Shown piece after piece: positions 1 to 8,041 of a stretch of DNA of 64,000 bases. A program made the position numbers and the translations under genes. Positions within the stretch are counted from its first letter, which is position 1; each line of letters starts with the position of its first letter. The DNA comes from Chitinophagaceae bacterium UBA4857 (GTDB lineage: Bacteria; Bacteroidota; Bacteroidia; Chitinophagales; Chitinophagaceae): assembly GCA_002399735.1 (NCBI GenBank), contig DHEF01000014.1, forward strand, positions 34,855 through 98,854, in the 5' to 3' direction. Below the pieces are notes generated by a model. That model saw only the letters and a program-made list of their open reading frames with translations. It had not been told where the DNA came from and ran no database searches.

Positions 1-57
1 GAGTGCGACGCAAGGGACGATGACCGGAGTTACTACTGCCGGTAACATAAAAAAAAT
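1..57 (+). repeat. GACGCAA-family dispersed repeat, copy R1 (cut by window edge)
   Basis: The first bases carry the core GTGCGACGCAAGGGACGATG followed by a variable stretch and CCGGTAACATAAAAAAAA. The same core occurs about 15 times in the window, always between genes. Any upstream module would lie beyond the left edge. Confidence 0.8.
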
Positions 58-131
58 ACGGCTGGTGAATGAATACCGTTACAAGTGGTGATAAACCATA
101 AATAGTTTAACTTTAGTGTTACTTATTTTAT

Positions 132-419
132 ATGGCATTAAGCGAAGAACAAGCTAAACGTATATTGGAAAAACTACAGCAGGTGCTGAAGGTGAATGCC
201 GCTTTGCGTAAAGACAAAGAAGTATTGCAGCAAGAAATTGCCCAACATAAAAATAAGATGGAGCTGGCACAGGAAACAATTGCAAAACTTGATCAACAAG
301 TAGAGCTTTTAAAGTTTACCGGTACACCTATGACTGACGAAGAAAAGAAACAATTTGAGCGAAGAATTAATACTTACCTGAAAGAAATAGATAAGTGTAT
401 TGCTTATTTGGAAGGATAA
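132..419 (+). CDS. Small coiled-coil protein upstream of zapA
   Basis: This 95-residue protein starts at an ATG and is almost wholly predicted alpha-helical. It has heptad-like Leu/Ile spacing from about residue 8 to 62 and many Lys, Glu and Gln. It has no signal peptide or membrane segment, so it should be cytoplasmic. In Bacteroidota a short coiled-coil gene commonly precedes zapA and is thought to act with it at the division ring, much as ZapB does in enterobacteria. That role is inferred from position and shape, not from a recognised domain. A small opposite-strand gene separates it from zapA, so the two are not a tight operon here. Confidence 0.75.
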   Translation: MALSEEQAKRILEKLQQVLKVNAALRKDKEVLQQEIAQHKNKMELAQETIAKLDQQVELLKFTGTPMTDEEKKQFERRINTYLKEIDKCIAYLEG

Positions 420-429
420 TCATGGTTAT

Positions 430-452
430 ACCCTTCGTCAAGCTCAGGGTGA
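430..452 (-). repeat. Dispersed 23-nt imperfect palindrome, copy 1
   Basis: Read on the minus strand this 23-mer begins TCACCCTGAGCTTGACGAAG and ends GGT, so its arms ACCCT and AGGGT are self-complementary. A second copy with one difference in 23 lies at 53153-53175. Similar short palindromes are scattered through many Bacteroidota genomes. The function is unknown. Confidence 0.6.
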
Positions 453-484
453 AAAAGGTTTTTTAAATGCGTATCAGTGTTTTA

Positions 485-739
485 TTACACCCTTTTTACC
501 AGCGGTAGTTTTAGTTCATTTTCGCCTTGGGTTAGCTCCAATGTATAACGGCCGTAGGGCAAATCGTTTAAGCCGGACCAGGTAATTTTTTCGGTCACCT
601 GCGATAGTCTTCTTTCAAGGCTACTACAAATACAACCGGTATCATCTTTAATAACGGCTTTGAAAAAATTACCGGCAATGCAAGAACACTCCAACTGCAA
701 AGCATCGATAAAAGTTGGCGATTTAATTTTTGCTAACAT
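485..739 (-). CDS. Small conserved-looking hypothetical protein
   Basis: The frame can be opened from a TTG at 763, but an ATG at 739 gives a better start (MLAKIKSPTF) and an 84-residue product. It has no signal peptide or membrane helix. The C-terminal half contains SGLNDLPYGRYTLELTQGE, which looks like a short beta-rich domain similar to small hypothetical proteins of Chitinophagaceae. Four cysteines fall in two pairs (CSC, CIC). It lies head-to-head with zapA and tail-to-tail with the coiled-coil gene. I do not recognise a function. It is kept because the protein looks well formed and overlaps no other gene. Confidence 0.55.
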   Translation of the reverse strand: MLAKIKSPTFIDALQLECSCIAGNFFKAVIKDDTGCICSSLERRLSQVTEKITWSGLNDLPYGRYTLELTQGENELKLPLVKRV

Positions 740-857
740 TTTACAACTGTTTTGGTTTGTCAAAAGGCTTTCATTTGGTAGAGATAACGGGCAGATATTT
801 AACAGATTAACTGAAAAAGGAAACTAATATATATAATATTTTTTAAATATACAAGTA

Positions 858-1154
858 ATGGAAGAATTAATTGCCGTAAACGTTGTAATAGCCGATAGAA
901 CCTATCGGTTAAAATTAAAACCTGCTGATGAGGAAAAGGTAAGACATACGGCAAAACTGGTTAACGAAAAATTACTGGAATATAAAACCCAGTTTGCCGG
1001 TAAGGATATGCAGGATTATATAGCCATGGTATTAATATGGTTGGCTACAGATGGCGTTAACAGCGATGCAAATGTAGAGATTGTGAACCTGCAAAAACGA
1101 ATGACCAAAATGGAGCAATTATTAGATGATGCTATTGCAGAGGGAAATAAATAA
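858..1154 (+). CDS. zapA: Cell division protein ZapA
   Basis: This 98-residue protein has the ZapA pattern: an N-terminal beta-alpha-beta unit (IAVNVVIADRTYRLKLKPAD, residues 4-23), a segment starting RHTAKLVNEKL, and a C-terminal coiled coil ending in LQKRMTKMEQLLDDAI. ZapA binds FtsZ and cross-links protofilaments at the division septum. The length fits the family. In many Bacteroidota zapA is followed by 6S RNA and rny. Here a strong palindromic terminator comes 16 bases after the stop and then an unrelated TonB receptor, so that neighbourhood is not conserved. Confidence 0.88.
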   Translation: MEELIAVNVVIADRTYRLKLKPADEEKVRHTAKLVNEKLLEYKTQFAGKDMQDYIAMVLIWLATDGVNSDANVEIVNLQKRMTKMEQLLDDAIAEGNK

Positions 1155-1170
1155 TACAATAATAAGACAT

Positions 1171-1212
1171 AAACAAAGAAGCCGTTTTCTTAAGAAAACG
1201 GCTTCTTTGTTT
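1171..1212. terminator. Perfect 42-nt palindromic bidirectional terminator
   Basis: The sequence from AAACAAAGAAGCCGTTTTCT to its exact reverse complement forms a loop-less perfect inverted repeat of 21 + 21 bases. It has an A-rich 5' edge and a T-rich 3' edge. It lies between the convergent zapA (+) and TonB receptor (-) genes and can end transcription from both. Confidence 0.9.
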
Positions 1213-1232
1213 ATTAGATACTTGTAAAACTA

Positions 1233-4121
1233 TTATAAGTTATAACCATAACTAACATAGTACAAACCACCTACGTAAGGGCTACCAAAGCCGGTACGGT
1301 AGTATTTGTTAGCAATGTTAGTACCACCAATACGGAAAGTACTTTTTGTTTTAGGCACACGGTAAGTTATTTGTGCATCCAAGGTTGAGAAAGAAGGTAA
1401 GTCTCCGGAAATAAATGTTCCTTCATAATAGCTCTTACCCTGGTATTTGTATACCACATTAAAGCCAACACCATTAGCAACATTATCGTTACGTACGCCT
1501 AAGTTAAAGCGGTATTTAGGTGCGTTAAAGAATGAAACATACTCAGGGTGTGGTAAATCACCCATTACATCAGAAAACACATTACCATATACAAAATAGT
1601 TTTTAACTAATTTATACTCTGCGCTAATACCCCATCCTGTTACATTTACGGTCCCTTCTGTATTTTGCGTATACGATATACTTCTGGTAGTTAAGGGATT
1701 TAACAATGCCGTAACAGCACCTTGAGCATCTCCTGATTGACCCAACGCAACAGCACCTAACATATTTTTATACTGGCTGTAGTATACGTAAGCATCAAAC
1801 ATTAAGTTACCCCCCAGAACACCTTTGTACCCTAATTCATAAGAGTTTACTGTTTCAGGCTTTACTTCTCTGTATTGGGCTTGAACTAAATCTGCCTGAC
1901 TACCTGTTCTTCTATACTCTGCAATACTCGCAGGTGTATAACCCGGGTGAGTAGAGTTTAGCTTGTAAAAAGTTTGAAACTCAGGTAAGGCGCCAATTAA
2001 TGTACCTGCACCGGTAACCAAACTTATGTACTGGTTTTGGTTGGTTGGAAAACGATAGGCATTTTGGTATGATAAACGAATAAAATTATCTTTTGCTACC
2101 CTGTAAACACCTGTTACACGGGGTGTAAATTTCCCTTCAAAATTGGTTTGTTTATCATATCGGCCCGAAGCTGTTAAAGTAAGCTTATCATCAAACAATG
2201 TTTTTTTCAATTGTAAATAGCCGCCTATTTCGTTTATTTTTAAAACACCCAATGTATCGGCAAATAATGTTCCTTGTGAGTTCATTACATATTGTTTCCA
2301 CTGTACACCGGCTAACACTTCTATAATATGGTTAAACTCAAATGCATCCGAAACATTTAATTGTCCTTCTGCAGCATATAGGTCAGATTTGTCTAAGAAT
2401 AAAGCACCTTTATTTTTAATAGGCGTAGCCATTACCTTTGCTTTTGTGGTCTCAAAACCAGATGTGCCTGGTAATAAACGTCCTACATCTGCTCTTGAAC
2501 GAGCAAGTGCATGGGCCATTTCCGGTGTTACATTTCCACCACCTTGCAAAATAGCACCTGCGTAATTACCTACATATTCGCCAAACCATGTTTCGTTTGC
2601 CTTCCAGCTATCATTAATATAAGCACCTAAAGCAGAAGCATTGTATGACCCCCCTGCATCTTCCTGAGTAGTATATCCGCGTACCATCCAGTTGCGGCCT
2701 TTAAACTCCAATTTATGTTGCGACATTTTCAGGTTTCTTAAAGAATATCTGTCTGCGCCCGTATAAACAGTTGTACCGGTACCAAAATAAGAGTGCCATG
2801 AAGCTTCAATATCATCAGTAATCTTATAGTGTAAACTACCGTTTAATTTTACATTTAAAGTGTTGTAATCCACAAGGTCTCTTTCCAAATAACCTGTTCT
2901 GGATACATTTCTGTTAGGAATTGCTCCGGTTTGCATGCCCAGAAAAAATGGAGCCACCTGTGGATTTGTAGACAAGGCAGCATTCATAGCAGCCAAACGT
3001 TGGGGATCAGACATAAAAGCATTTACCTCAGCTTGAGTAGCTACTCTACCCTGTAATTGTAGTGCTTGTGTAACAACTGCTACTCTACCTCTTTGGATAG
3101 CTGCGCCTGCAATTGCCTGCATATTGGCACTGGCTTCATCACCATAAATATTTACACCATTAAAATTGGGATCAGACTGCCTGTCACCCGCAACCACTTT
3201 ACTTAACACACCAAACTGGTCTTTATTACGGTAATCATCGGCCTGCCAATCCTGTGCAGAAACCATTGATGCAGAAAGCTTAAAGGCAAATTTATTATTA
3301 AATGCTTTAGCCCAACGTAAGGCCCAGTCATAATATGGTGCCGGATCCCTTTGTTTACCATCTGTATGGTTTACACCTTGTTTAATATTAAAACTTAAAC
3401 CCTGATATTTAAAGGGGTTTTTACTATTGATTAATAAAGTACCGTTAATACCACCCGAGCCATATAAAGCCGAAGATGCGCCTGCTAATAACTCTACATT
3501 ATCAACATCCAGTTCGTTGGGTCCAATAATACTACCTACCGAAAAGTTTAAGCCCGGTGCCTGGTTATCCATTCCATCAGTTAACTGGTTTAATTTTACA
3601 TTACCACTACCGGTAAAACCTCTGGTAGTTACGGTTCTAAAAGTTAAGCTGGCAGTATGCATATCCACCCCCTTCAAGTTGGCAATGGCATCATAATAGT
3701 TAGGCGCTGCTGCGCTTTTAATAGCACTGCTGCTCATACGTTCTACTGTTACCGGCGATTCTAAAATACGTTGTGGGGTTCTGTTGGCCGATACTACTAT
3801 TTCCTGACCCAATAAAGGGTTTGGTTTAAAGCTTACATCAACCGAAGCCGCTGCGCTTGATACAGTTGCTTCGTGACTGTCATACCCTACCGAACTAAAC
3901 ACAAGGGTTACCGGCAACTTAGCTACTTTCAAAGTAAAGTTTCCATCCTGATCGGTAAATGTACCCTGCGTAGTTCCTTTAACGGTAACCGATACAGCCG
4001 GAACAGCTTCACCGGTGGTATTGTTTTTAACCGTACCACTAACGCTTGTTTGGGCAAAAGATGTAAAAGAAAAGAGGCAGGTAGCTATTACAGCTACCAA
4101 GAAGCAAGCACGTTTTCTCAT
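1233..4121 (-). CDS. TonB-dependent receptor with carboxypeptidase-like N-terminal domain
   Basis: This 962-residue outer-membrane protein starts MRKRACFLVAVIATCLFSFT, a signal peptide ending at SFAQ. Residues about 25-110 form a carboxypeptidase-regulatory-like domain (SVSGTVKNNTTGEAVPAVSV), and about 110-240 the TonB plug (VVVSANRTPQRI, then ELLAGASSALYGSGGINGTL). The rest is a beta-barrel ending in an aromatic-rich strand. Such receptors import bulky ligands such as siderophores, cobalamin or glycans using TonB energy. There is no SusD partner beside it, so the substrate cannot be told. The barrel contains the Asn/Tyr-rich loops usual for the family. It is transcribed alone and ends at the palindromic terminator. 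Confidence 0.93.
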   Translation of the reverse strand: MRKRACFLVAVIATCLFSFTSFAQTSVSGTVKNNTTGEAVPAVSVTVKGTTQGTFTDQDGNFTLKVAKLPVTLVFSSVGYDSHEATVSSAAASVDVSFKPNPLLGQEIVVSANRTPQRILESPVTVERMSSSAIKSAAAPNYYDAIANLKGVDMHTASLTFRTVTTRGFTGSGNVKLNQLTDGMDNQAPGLNFSVGSIIGPNELDVDNVELLAGASSALYGSGGINGTLLINSKNPFKYQGLSFNIKQGVNHTDGKQRDPAPYYDWALRWAKAFNNKFAFKLSASMVSAQDWQADDYRNKDQFGVLSKVVAGDRQSDPNFNGVNIYGDEASANMQAIAGAAIQRGRVAVVTQALQLQGRVATQAEVNAFMSDPQRLAAMNAALSTNPQVAPFFLGMQTGAIPNRNVSRTGYLERDLVDYNTLNVKLNGSLHYKITDDIEASWHSYFGTGTTVYTGADRYSLRNLKMSQHKLEFKGRNWMVRGYTTQEDAGGSYNASALGAYINDSWKANETWFGEYVGNYAGAILQGGGNVTPEMAHALARSRADVGRLLPGTSGFETTKAKVMATPIKNKGALFLDKSDLYAAEGQLNVSDAFEFNHIIEVLAGVQWKQYVMNSQGTLFADTLGVLKINEIGGYLQLKKTLFDDKLTLTASGRYDKQTNFEGKFTPRVTGVYRVAKDNFIRLSYQNAYRFPTNQNQYISLVTGAGTLIGALPEFQTFYKLNSTHPGYTPASIAEYRRTGSQADLVQAQYREVKPETVNSYELGYKGVLGGNLMFDAYVYYSQYKNMLGAVALGQSGDAQGAVTALLNPLTTRSISYTQNTEGTVNVTGWGISAEYKLVKNYFVYGNVFSDVMGDLPHPEYVSFFNAPKYRFNLGVRNDNVANGVGFNVVYKYQGKSYYEGTFISGDLPSFSTLDAQITYRVPKTKSTFRIGGTNIANKYYRTGFGSPYVGGLYYVSYGYNL

Positions 4122-4260
4122 ATTTGGCAGATTTTGAAATGGAAAAATAAGGAATGTAAGGTTGAATTGAAAATTTTATTTTTCCTCAAAAAGAATAAAA
4201 TGTTGAAATCTTCATTCACACATAACTTACTTATTATCATTCCCTTCCTAATTTCGACTT

Positions 4261-5187
4261 ATGAACGAGTTTAACTTCCCCCAACAAACCGCTTTTTATC
4301 GTGGCAAAGTAAGAGATGTGTATAGCATCGGGCCCGATTTATTGGTAATGCAGGCCTCTGACCGTATTTCTGCCTTTGATGTAATATTACCCCGACCTAT
4401 ACCATATAAAGGACAGGTTTTAAACCAGGTAGCGGCATATATGTTACAGGCCACTACCGATATTTGCCCCAATTGGTTATTAAACACGCCTGCGCCAACC
4501 ACCTCCATTGGTAAAAGGTGCAAGCCTATAAAAATAGAAATGGTTATCCGCGGTAACCTAACCGGTCATGCATGGCGTACCTACAACAGTGGTAAACGCA
4601 TTTTATGTGGGGCCGTTTTACCCGAAGGCATGAAGGAAAATGACTTCTTTCCCACTCCTATTATTACACCTTCAACAAAAGCCAGCGAAGGGCACGATGA
4701 AGATATTGCCCCTGAAGATATTTTGAAACAAGGCCTGGTATCTGAGCAAGACTGGAATACCATTGTTGCTTACACACAGGCATTGTTTGCCCGTGGTAAG
4801 GAACTGGCCCAAAAACAAGGACTTATCCTGGTTGATACCAAATACGAGTTTGGTAAAATTGGCGATACCATTTACCTGATGGACGAAATACATACCCCCG
4901 ACAGCTCCCGTTATTTTTATGCCGATGGTTTTGATGAGCGTCAGCAAAAAGGTGAAAAACAAAAACAACTTAGTAAGGAGTTTGTAAGAGAATGGTTAAT
5001 AGCCAACAACTTTATGGGTAAGGAAGGGCAAACCGTTCCGCACATGAGCGACGAATGGATTGACACTATATCCAAACGTTATATTGAACTGTACGAACAA
5101 GTTATCGGACAAAAATTTGTACCCGAACAACTATCGCAGGAAGAAACCTTTAACCGAACCGTAGAAGCTTTACATAAATTATTGTAA
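4261..5187 (+). CDS. purC: Phosphoribosylaminoimidazole-succinocarboxamide synthase
   Basis: This 308-residue SAICAR synthase carries out an ATP-dependent step of de novo purine synthesis, joining aspartate to CAIR in the cytoplasm. Family motifs are clear: FYRGKVRDVYSI near the N-terminus, MQASDRISAFDVILP (about residues 30-44), EMVIRGNLTGHAWRTY (about 92-107), and LVDTKYEFG with LMDEIHTPDSSRYF. The length matches the longer eukaryote-like bacterial form. The ATG at 4261 places GKVRD at the usual distance. It is a stand-alone gene, divergent from the TonB receptor, with repeat R2 beginning directly at its stop codon. Confidence 0.96.
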   Translation: MNEFNFPQQTAFYRGKVRDVYSIGPDLLVMQASDRISAFDVILPRPIPYKGQVLNQVAAYMLQATTDICPNWLLNTPAPTTSIGKRCKPIKIEMVIRGNLTGHAWRTYNSGKRILCGAVLPEGMKENDFFPTPIITPSTKASEGHDEDIAPEDILKQGLVSEQDWNTIVAYTQALFARGKELAQKQGLILVDTKYEFGKIGDTIYLMDEIHTPDSSRYFYADGFDERQQKGEKQKQLSKEFVREWLIANNFMGKEGQTVPHMSDEWIDTISKRYIELYEQVIGQKFVPEQLSQEETFNRTVEALHKLL

Positions 5188-5300
5188 TTTTTTGTTATCG
5201 GCTGCATTACTACTATCATCGTCTGTTGTGTCACTCACTTGTGCTGCAACAATTCTATTGGCCACTTTGCAGTACCCCGTATTTTAATCGGGGTGTTCGG
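5188..5300 (-). repeat. GACGCAA-family dispersed repeat, copy R2 (full-length form)
   Basis: Read on the minus strand this copy runs CCCCGATTAAAATACGGGG, a loop containing GGCCAATAGAATT, GCAGCACAAGTGAGTGACAC, AACAGACGATGATAGTAG, and AATGCAGCCGATAACAAAAA. The A-run abuts the purC stop codon directly. It is one of the best-preserved copies with the hairpin module. An extra partial module (ATTCTATTGGGCAATTGTGC) follows near 5352. Confidence 0.85.
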
Positions 5301-5468
5301 TAACGGCGAAGCCCTCATTTAGGCTAATAACAATATAAATGAACTAAATAATTCTATTGGGCAATTGTGCAAGTGCCCTACCAATACCGTAAACTTTTAT
5401 TGGCAAATTTTCAAACTGTCTCATTGCCAAATTGTTATCGTGTTATGCAGCTGCCGTTTTTAATCGCA

Positions 5469-5507
5469 AAGAGTGTAAGGTTATGTCAATCTTACACTCT
5501 TTTTTAT
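5469..5507. terminator. Hairpin terminator with T-run
   Basis: AAGAGTGTAAG pairs with CTTACACTCTT around an 11-base loop and is followed by TTTTTA on the plus strand. It starts next to the stop codon of the minus-strand 77-residue gene, so it can end that gene and any plus-strand readthrough from the purC side. Confidence 0.7.
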
Positions 5508-5737
5508 AGATTATAATCATCCAGCACCATATTAATTACCCGTAAAAGCTTTTCCGGTATATCAGCATCAGCAGTACCTAATACTTTGGTGGAGTAATGT
5601 ATGTTGCACTGCATACCATCAATATCAACCGGGTAAATACTCATACCAGATGCATCATCAATATGAGGAGCATACACAATTACTTCTTTGTATCCTTCCA
5701 ACGGTTTTTCAATGCTGAAAATTCTACGTTTTTCCAT
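5504..5737 (-). CDS. Small hypothetical protein
   Basis: The 77-residue product starts at an ATG (MEKRRIFSIEKPLEGYKEVI) and has no signal peptide or membrane segment. It is acidic, with Asp-rich stretches (HIDDASGMSIYPVDIDGMQ). I recognise no domain. The composition looks like a real folded protein rather than a shadow. It is divergent from the PIN-domain gene, separated by an AT-rich stretch of 180 bases, and is followed at once by a terminator. Both could belong to an accessory insertion between purC and tamB. Confidence 0.5.
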   Translation of the reverse strand: MEKRRIFSIEKPLEGYKEVIVYAPHIDDASGMSIYPVDIDGMQCNIHYSTKVLGTADADIPEKLLRVINMVLDDYNL

Positions 5738-5917
5738 TTCCTAAAGTTTACCATTTTAATTGATTATTCCATTAGACAACCTTAAAATTATATAATTATG
5801 AAAGAGAAATTTAGAACTAAAAAATGACTTAATAAATTAAAAAACATGTAATACATTAGCATACATCTTGAGGCCTACACAATAATATTATATATGTTTA
5901 ATTAATTTATCTATTAA

Positions 5918-6970
5918 ATGGACAATATATTTCTCGATACAAGTATTTTCATTAATCAGAATTATCTTAATAGCCCTATTATTAAGGAGTTTTTCAACTT
6001 ATCCTCTTTAGGATACTTACGTTTAATAACAACAACTATTACTTTGGAAGAAATTTTAAGTAACTACACTAAAAGCGTAAGTGCTGCTAAACTAACATAT
6101 AATAAAGGGGTGAAAGATTATGAAAAAGTTTTACGTTCAATACATTCTACACCTGCTAGTCTTCCTGAATTCAATGAAGAAAGTTTTTTAAAATTATTTA
6201 ATGCTGAATTACTAAGGTTGTTGCTTAATTCCAAATGCACAATTTTGGACACTAAAAAAGTAGATGTCCAAAAAATATTTAATCAGTATTTTACGACCAC
6301 TGGCCCTTTCGGAAATGGAAATAAAAAAAGTGAATTCCCCGATGCTTTTGTATTGAATATTATTGAAAATTGGGCAATAGAACAAAAACAAGATTGCTTT
6401 ATATTTTCCAATGATGGAGACATGCTAAAATTCAAACACCCGAAGCTTAGAGTTTCTAATAATTTTAAAGGATACTTAGATGAGCGAATTCGAGAAATTG
6501 AAGAATACAAATCACGTATTTCTTACATACCAAAAGTTTATGAAAACTCGAAAAAAGTTTGGTTGGAAATAATTTTAAATTGGGTGAATGACCGACTAGA
6601 GGACACAGATACATATTATGACTATATTAATGCAACCACTGTTCATGATGTTATAGATACTACAGCAGAAATAATAAGTGATAAGTATTCTCTGGTATCA
6701 GTTGAAGGTGACTATATAATCATTGAGGTTACGACTATTATTCGTTGTAAATCTAAGATACTCGTAGACGACGAAAATACTCTTTATAAAGATCAGGATA
6801 CAAAAGAGTGGCACTATGCAAAACAATTTTGGTTTACCGTGGAAGAGGAAGTAGAGCTAACGACCATATTTAATGTTTCCCTTAAATCAAAAAACGATTC
6901 CATCAATACTTTTGACATGATAGAGATTAATAATGGGAATGAGCTAGAAATTGAATTTGCCATTGGATAA
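5918..6970 (+). CDS. PIN-domain (DUF4935-like) nuclease-like protein
   Basis: The N-terminal 170 residues form a PIN domain of the DUF4935/PIN_12 kind. It has IFLDTSIFI with Asp7, ITLEEI with Glu45, FPDAF with Asp142, and FSNDGDML with Asp166/Asp168. These acidic residues normally hold Mg2+ or Mn2+ for RNA cleavage. The remaining 180 residues are a separate alpha/beta region (starting near KVWLEIILNW) of unknown role. No antitoxin-sized gene is beside it, so a classical toxin-antitoxin pair is not supported. The gene is visibly AT-richer than its neighbours and sits in an accessory island, which suggests transfer. A MITE-like element starts 14 bases after its stop. Confidence 0.75.
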   Translation: MDNIFLDTSIFINQNYLNSPIIKEFFNLSSLGYLRLITTTITLEEILSNYTKSVSAAKLTYNKGVKDYEKVLRSIHSTPASLPEFNEESFLKLFNAELLRLLLNSKCTILDTKKVDVQKIFNQYFTTTGPFGNGNKKSEFPDAFVLNIIENWAIEQKQDCFIFSNDGDMLKFKHPKLRVSNNFKGYLDERIREIEEYKSRISYIPKVYENSKKVWLEIILNWVNDRLEDTDTYYDYINATTVHDVIDTTAEIISDKYSLVSVEGDYIIIEVTTIIRCKSKILVDDENTLYKDQDTKEWHYAKQFWFTVEEEVELTTIFNVSLKSKNDSINTFDMIEINNGNELEIEFAIG

Positions 6971-6983
6971 ACTCTTTAGACCT

Positions 6984-7112
6984 ATCTGGCGCAGGTTTCT
7001 GACCTGTGCCTTGACGTTACTTAATTAACCATGGCGATAACTTTATTTTTCGGGTAGTGTATTTAATTTAAAGACAAGTAACTCATTAGCACAGGTCAGA
7101 GACCTGCGTTAG
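6984..7112. mobile_element. 129-bp MITE-like element, copy 1 (left of the arsenic cassette)
   Basis: The element has 26-base terminal inverted repeats of the form ATCTGGCGCAGGTCTCTGAC, ending CTGTGC, and each arm is itself a hairpin (CAGGTC-TCT-GACCTG). The centre, 77 bases, has no ORF. It matches 8611-8739 in the same orientation at 125 of 129 positions. The size, inverted ends and lack of coding fit a non-autonomous element or a REP/BIME-like unit. No transposase is in the window. Confidence 0.8.
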
Positions 7113-7147
7113 CTAATTTAAAAAAAATTTCTTTTTAAATAAAACAA

Positions 7148-7182
7148 TTTGATAATTAATATATTCATCGTAATATTGCGAT
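7148..7182 (+). promoter_or_regulatory. arsR promoter with overlapping ArsR operator 1
   Basis: TTTG at 7148-7151 is followed after exactly 19 bases by TAATATTG (7171-7178), a good match to the Bacteroidota TTTG-N19-TAnnTTTG promoter. The near-perfect palindrome ATCGTAATATTGCGAT (7167-7182) overlaps the downstream box and should let ArsR block transcription. Operator 2 at 7544-7559 shares the same sequence. Confidence 0.75.
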
Positions 7183-7195
7183 ATACAATTAAACA

Positions 7196-7525
7196 ATGGG
7201 TGTAACAAAATCAGATATTTTTACCAACAAACAAAACCACCTTGCTACTGTATTTAAGGCATTGGCCCACCCTGCCCGTATTGCCATTTTGCAGCACATT
7301 ATTAAACAAAACGCTTGTATTTGTAATGATCTGGTGCAAGAGTTGGGCTTAGCTCAGCCCACTATTTCACAACATTTAAAAGAGCTAAAAAATATCGGTA
7401 TTATTAAGGGGAACATTGAAGGCACCAGCGTTTGTTACTGCATCAATGAAAAAGTGTGGTTGCAGTTTAAAAAAGAATTAAACGTTTTTTTTACAGAAAA
7501 CATTACTACTAATAACTGTTGTTGA
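7196..7525 (+). CDS. arsR: ArsR/SmtB-family metalloregulator
   Basis: This 109-residue winged-helix repressor has FKALAHPARIAILQHI (about residues 20-35), the recognition helix AQPTISQHLKELKNIGII (53-70) and the wing around GTSVCYC. It has Cys41 and Cys43 (ACIC), Cys80 and Cys82, and a C-terminal CC. These are candidate As(III) or thiophilic-metal ligands, though the exact set is inferred. It should repress its own operon and release DNA on arsenite binding. Two matching palindromes, one before it and one between it and the next gene, are the likely operators. It is the first gene of the arsenic cassette. Confidence 0.92.
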   Translation: MGVTKSDIFTNKQNHLATVFKALAHPARIAILQHIIKQNACICNDLVQELGLAQPTISQHLKELKNIGIIKGNIEGTSVCYCINEKVWLQFKKELNVFFTENITTNNCC

Positions 7526-7543
7526 TTTTTTTTGATTTCATTC

Positions 7544-7559
7544 ATCGCAATATTGCGTT
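7544..7559. promoter_or_regulatory. ArsR operator 2, between arsR and the DUF6428 gene
   Basis: ATCGCAATATTGCGTT contains the perfect 12-base palindrome CGCAATATTGCG. It differs at only a few positions from operator 1, and both are preceded by TTC. It lies 20 bases before the next start codon, so the downstream genes may have their own ArsR-controlled promoter. Confidence 0.7.
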
Positions 7560-7579
7560 ATAACAATAAATAAACCAAT

Positions 7580-8041
7580 ATGAAACTATCTCAATTAAAA
7601 GAAATATTGCCGGCCTTAAATAATGTGGTTTTCCAACTGCCCGATAATAGTTTTGTACCCGAACATTTTCATGTAACTGAAGTAGGAGTGGTAAAACGAA
7701 ATTTTATTGATTGTGGTGGCACCATACGCAATGAGCAGGTTGTTAATTTTCAACTATGGAATGCTGATGATTACGACCATCGCTTAAAGCCGCAAAAATT
7801 ATTAAACATCATACACCTATCCCAAACAAAACTAGGTATCCCAGACCTCGAAATTGAAGTAGAATATCAAAGTAATACTATTGGCCGTTACAACCTGCAT
7901 TTTAGCGGACAACACTTTGTATTACAAAACAAAACTACCGCATGCTTGGCACAGGATGCTTGTGGCACGCCTACGGTCAAAACAAAAATAAATTTAGCAA
8001 CCCTTACAACAAAATCCTGCTGTGGAAACGGTACCTGTTAG
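7580..8041 (+). CDS. DUF6428 family protein of the arsenic cassette
   Basis: This 153-residue cytoplasmic protein begins MKLSQLKEILPALNNVVFQL and contains PEHFHVTEVGVV, CGGTIRNEQ and QLWNADDYDHRLKP, the pattern of DUF6428. The family is found almost only beside arsR and arsC in Bacteroidota, but its biochemical role is unknown to me. The tail is cysteine-rich (ACLAQDACGT, then SCCGNGTC), which would suit binding of arsenite or another soft metal; that is inference. Its 3' end overlaps the 48-residue membrane ORF by 20 bases, which suggests translational coupling. Confidence 0.85.
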   Translation: MKLSQLKEILPALNNVVFQLPDNSFVPEHFHVTEVGVVKRNFIDCGGTIRNEQVVNFQLWNADDYDHRLKPQKLLNIIHLSQTKLGIPDLEIEVEYQSNTIGRYNLHFSGQHFVLQNKTTACLAQDACGTPTVKTKINLATLTTKSCCGNGTC

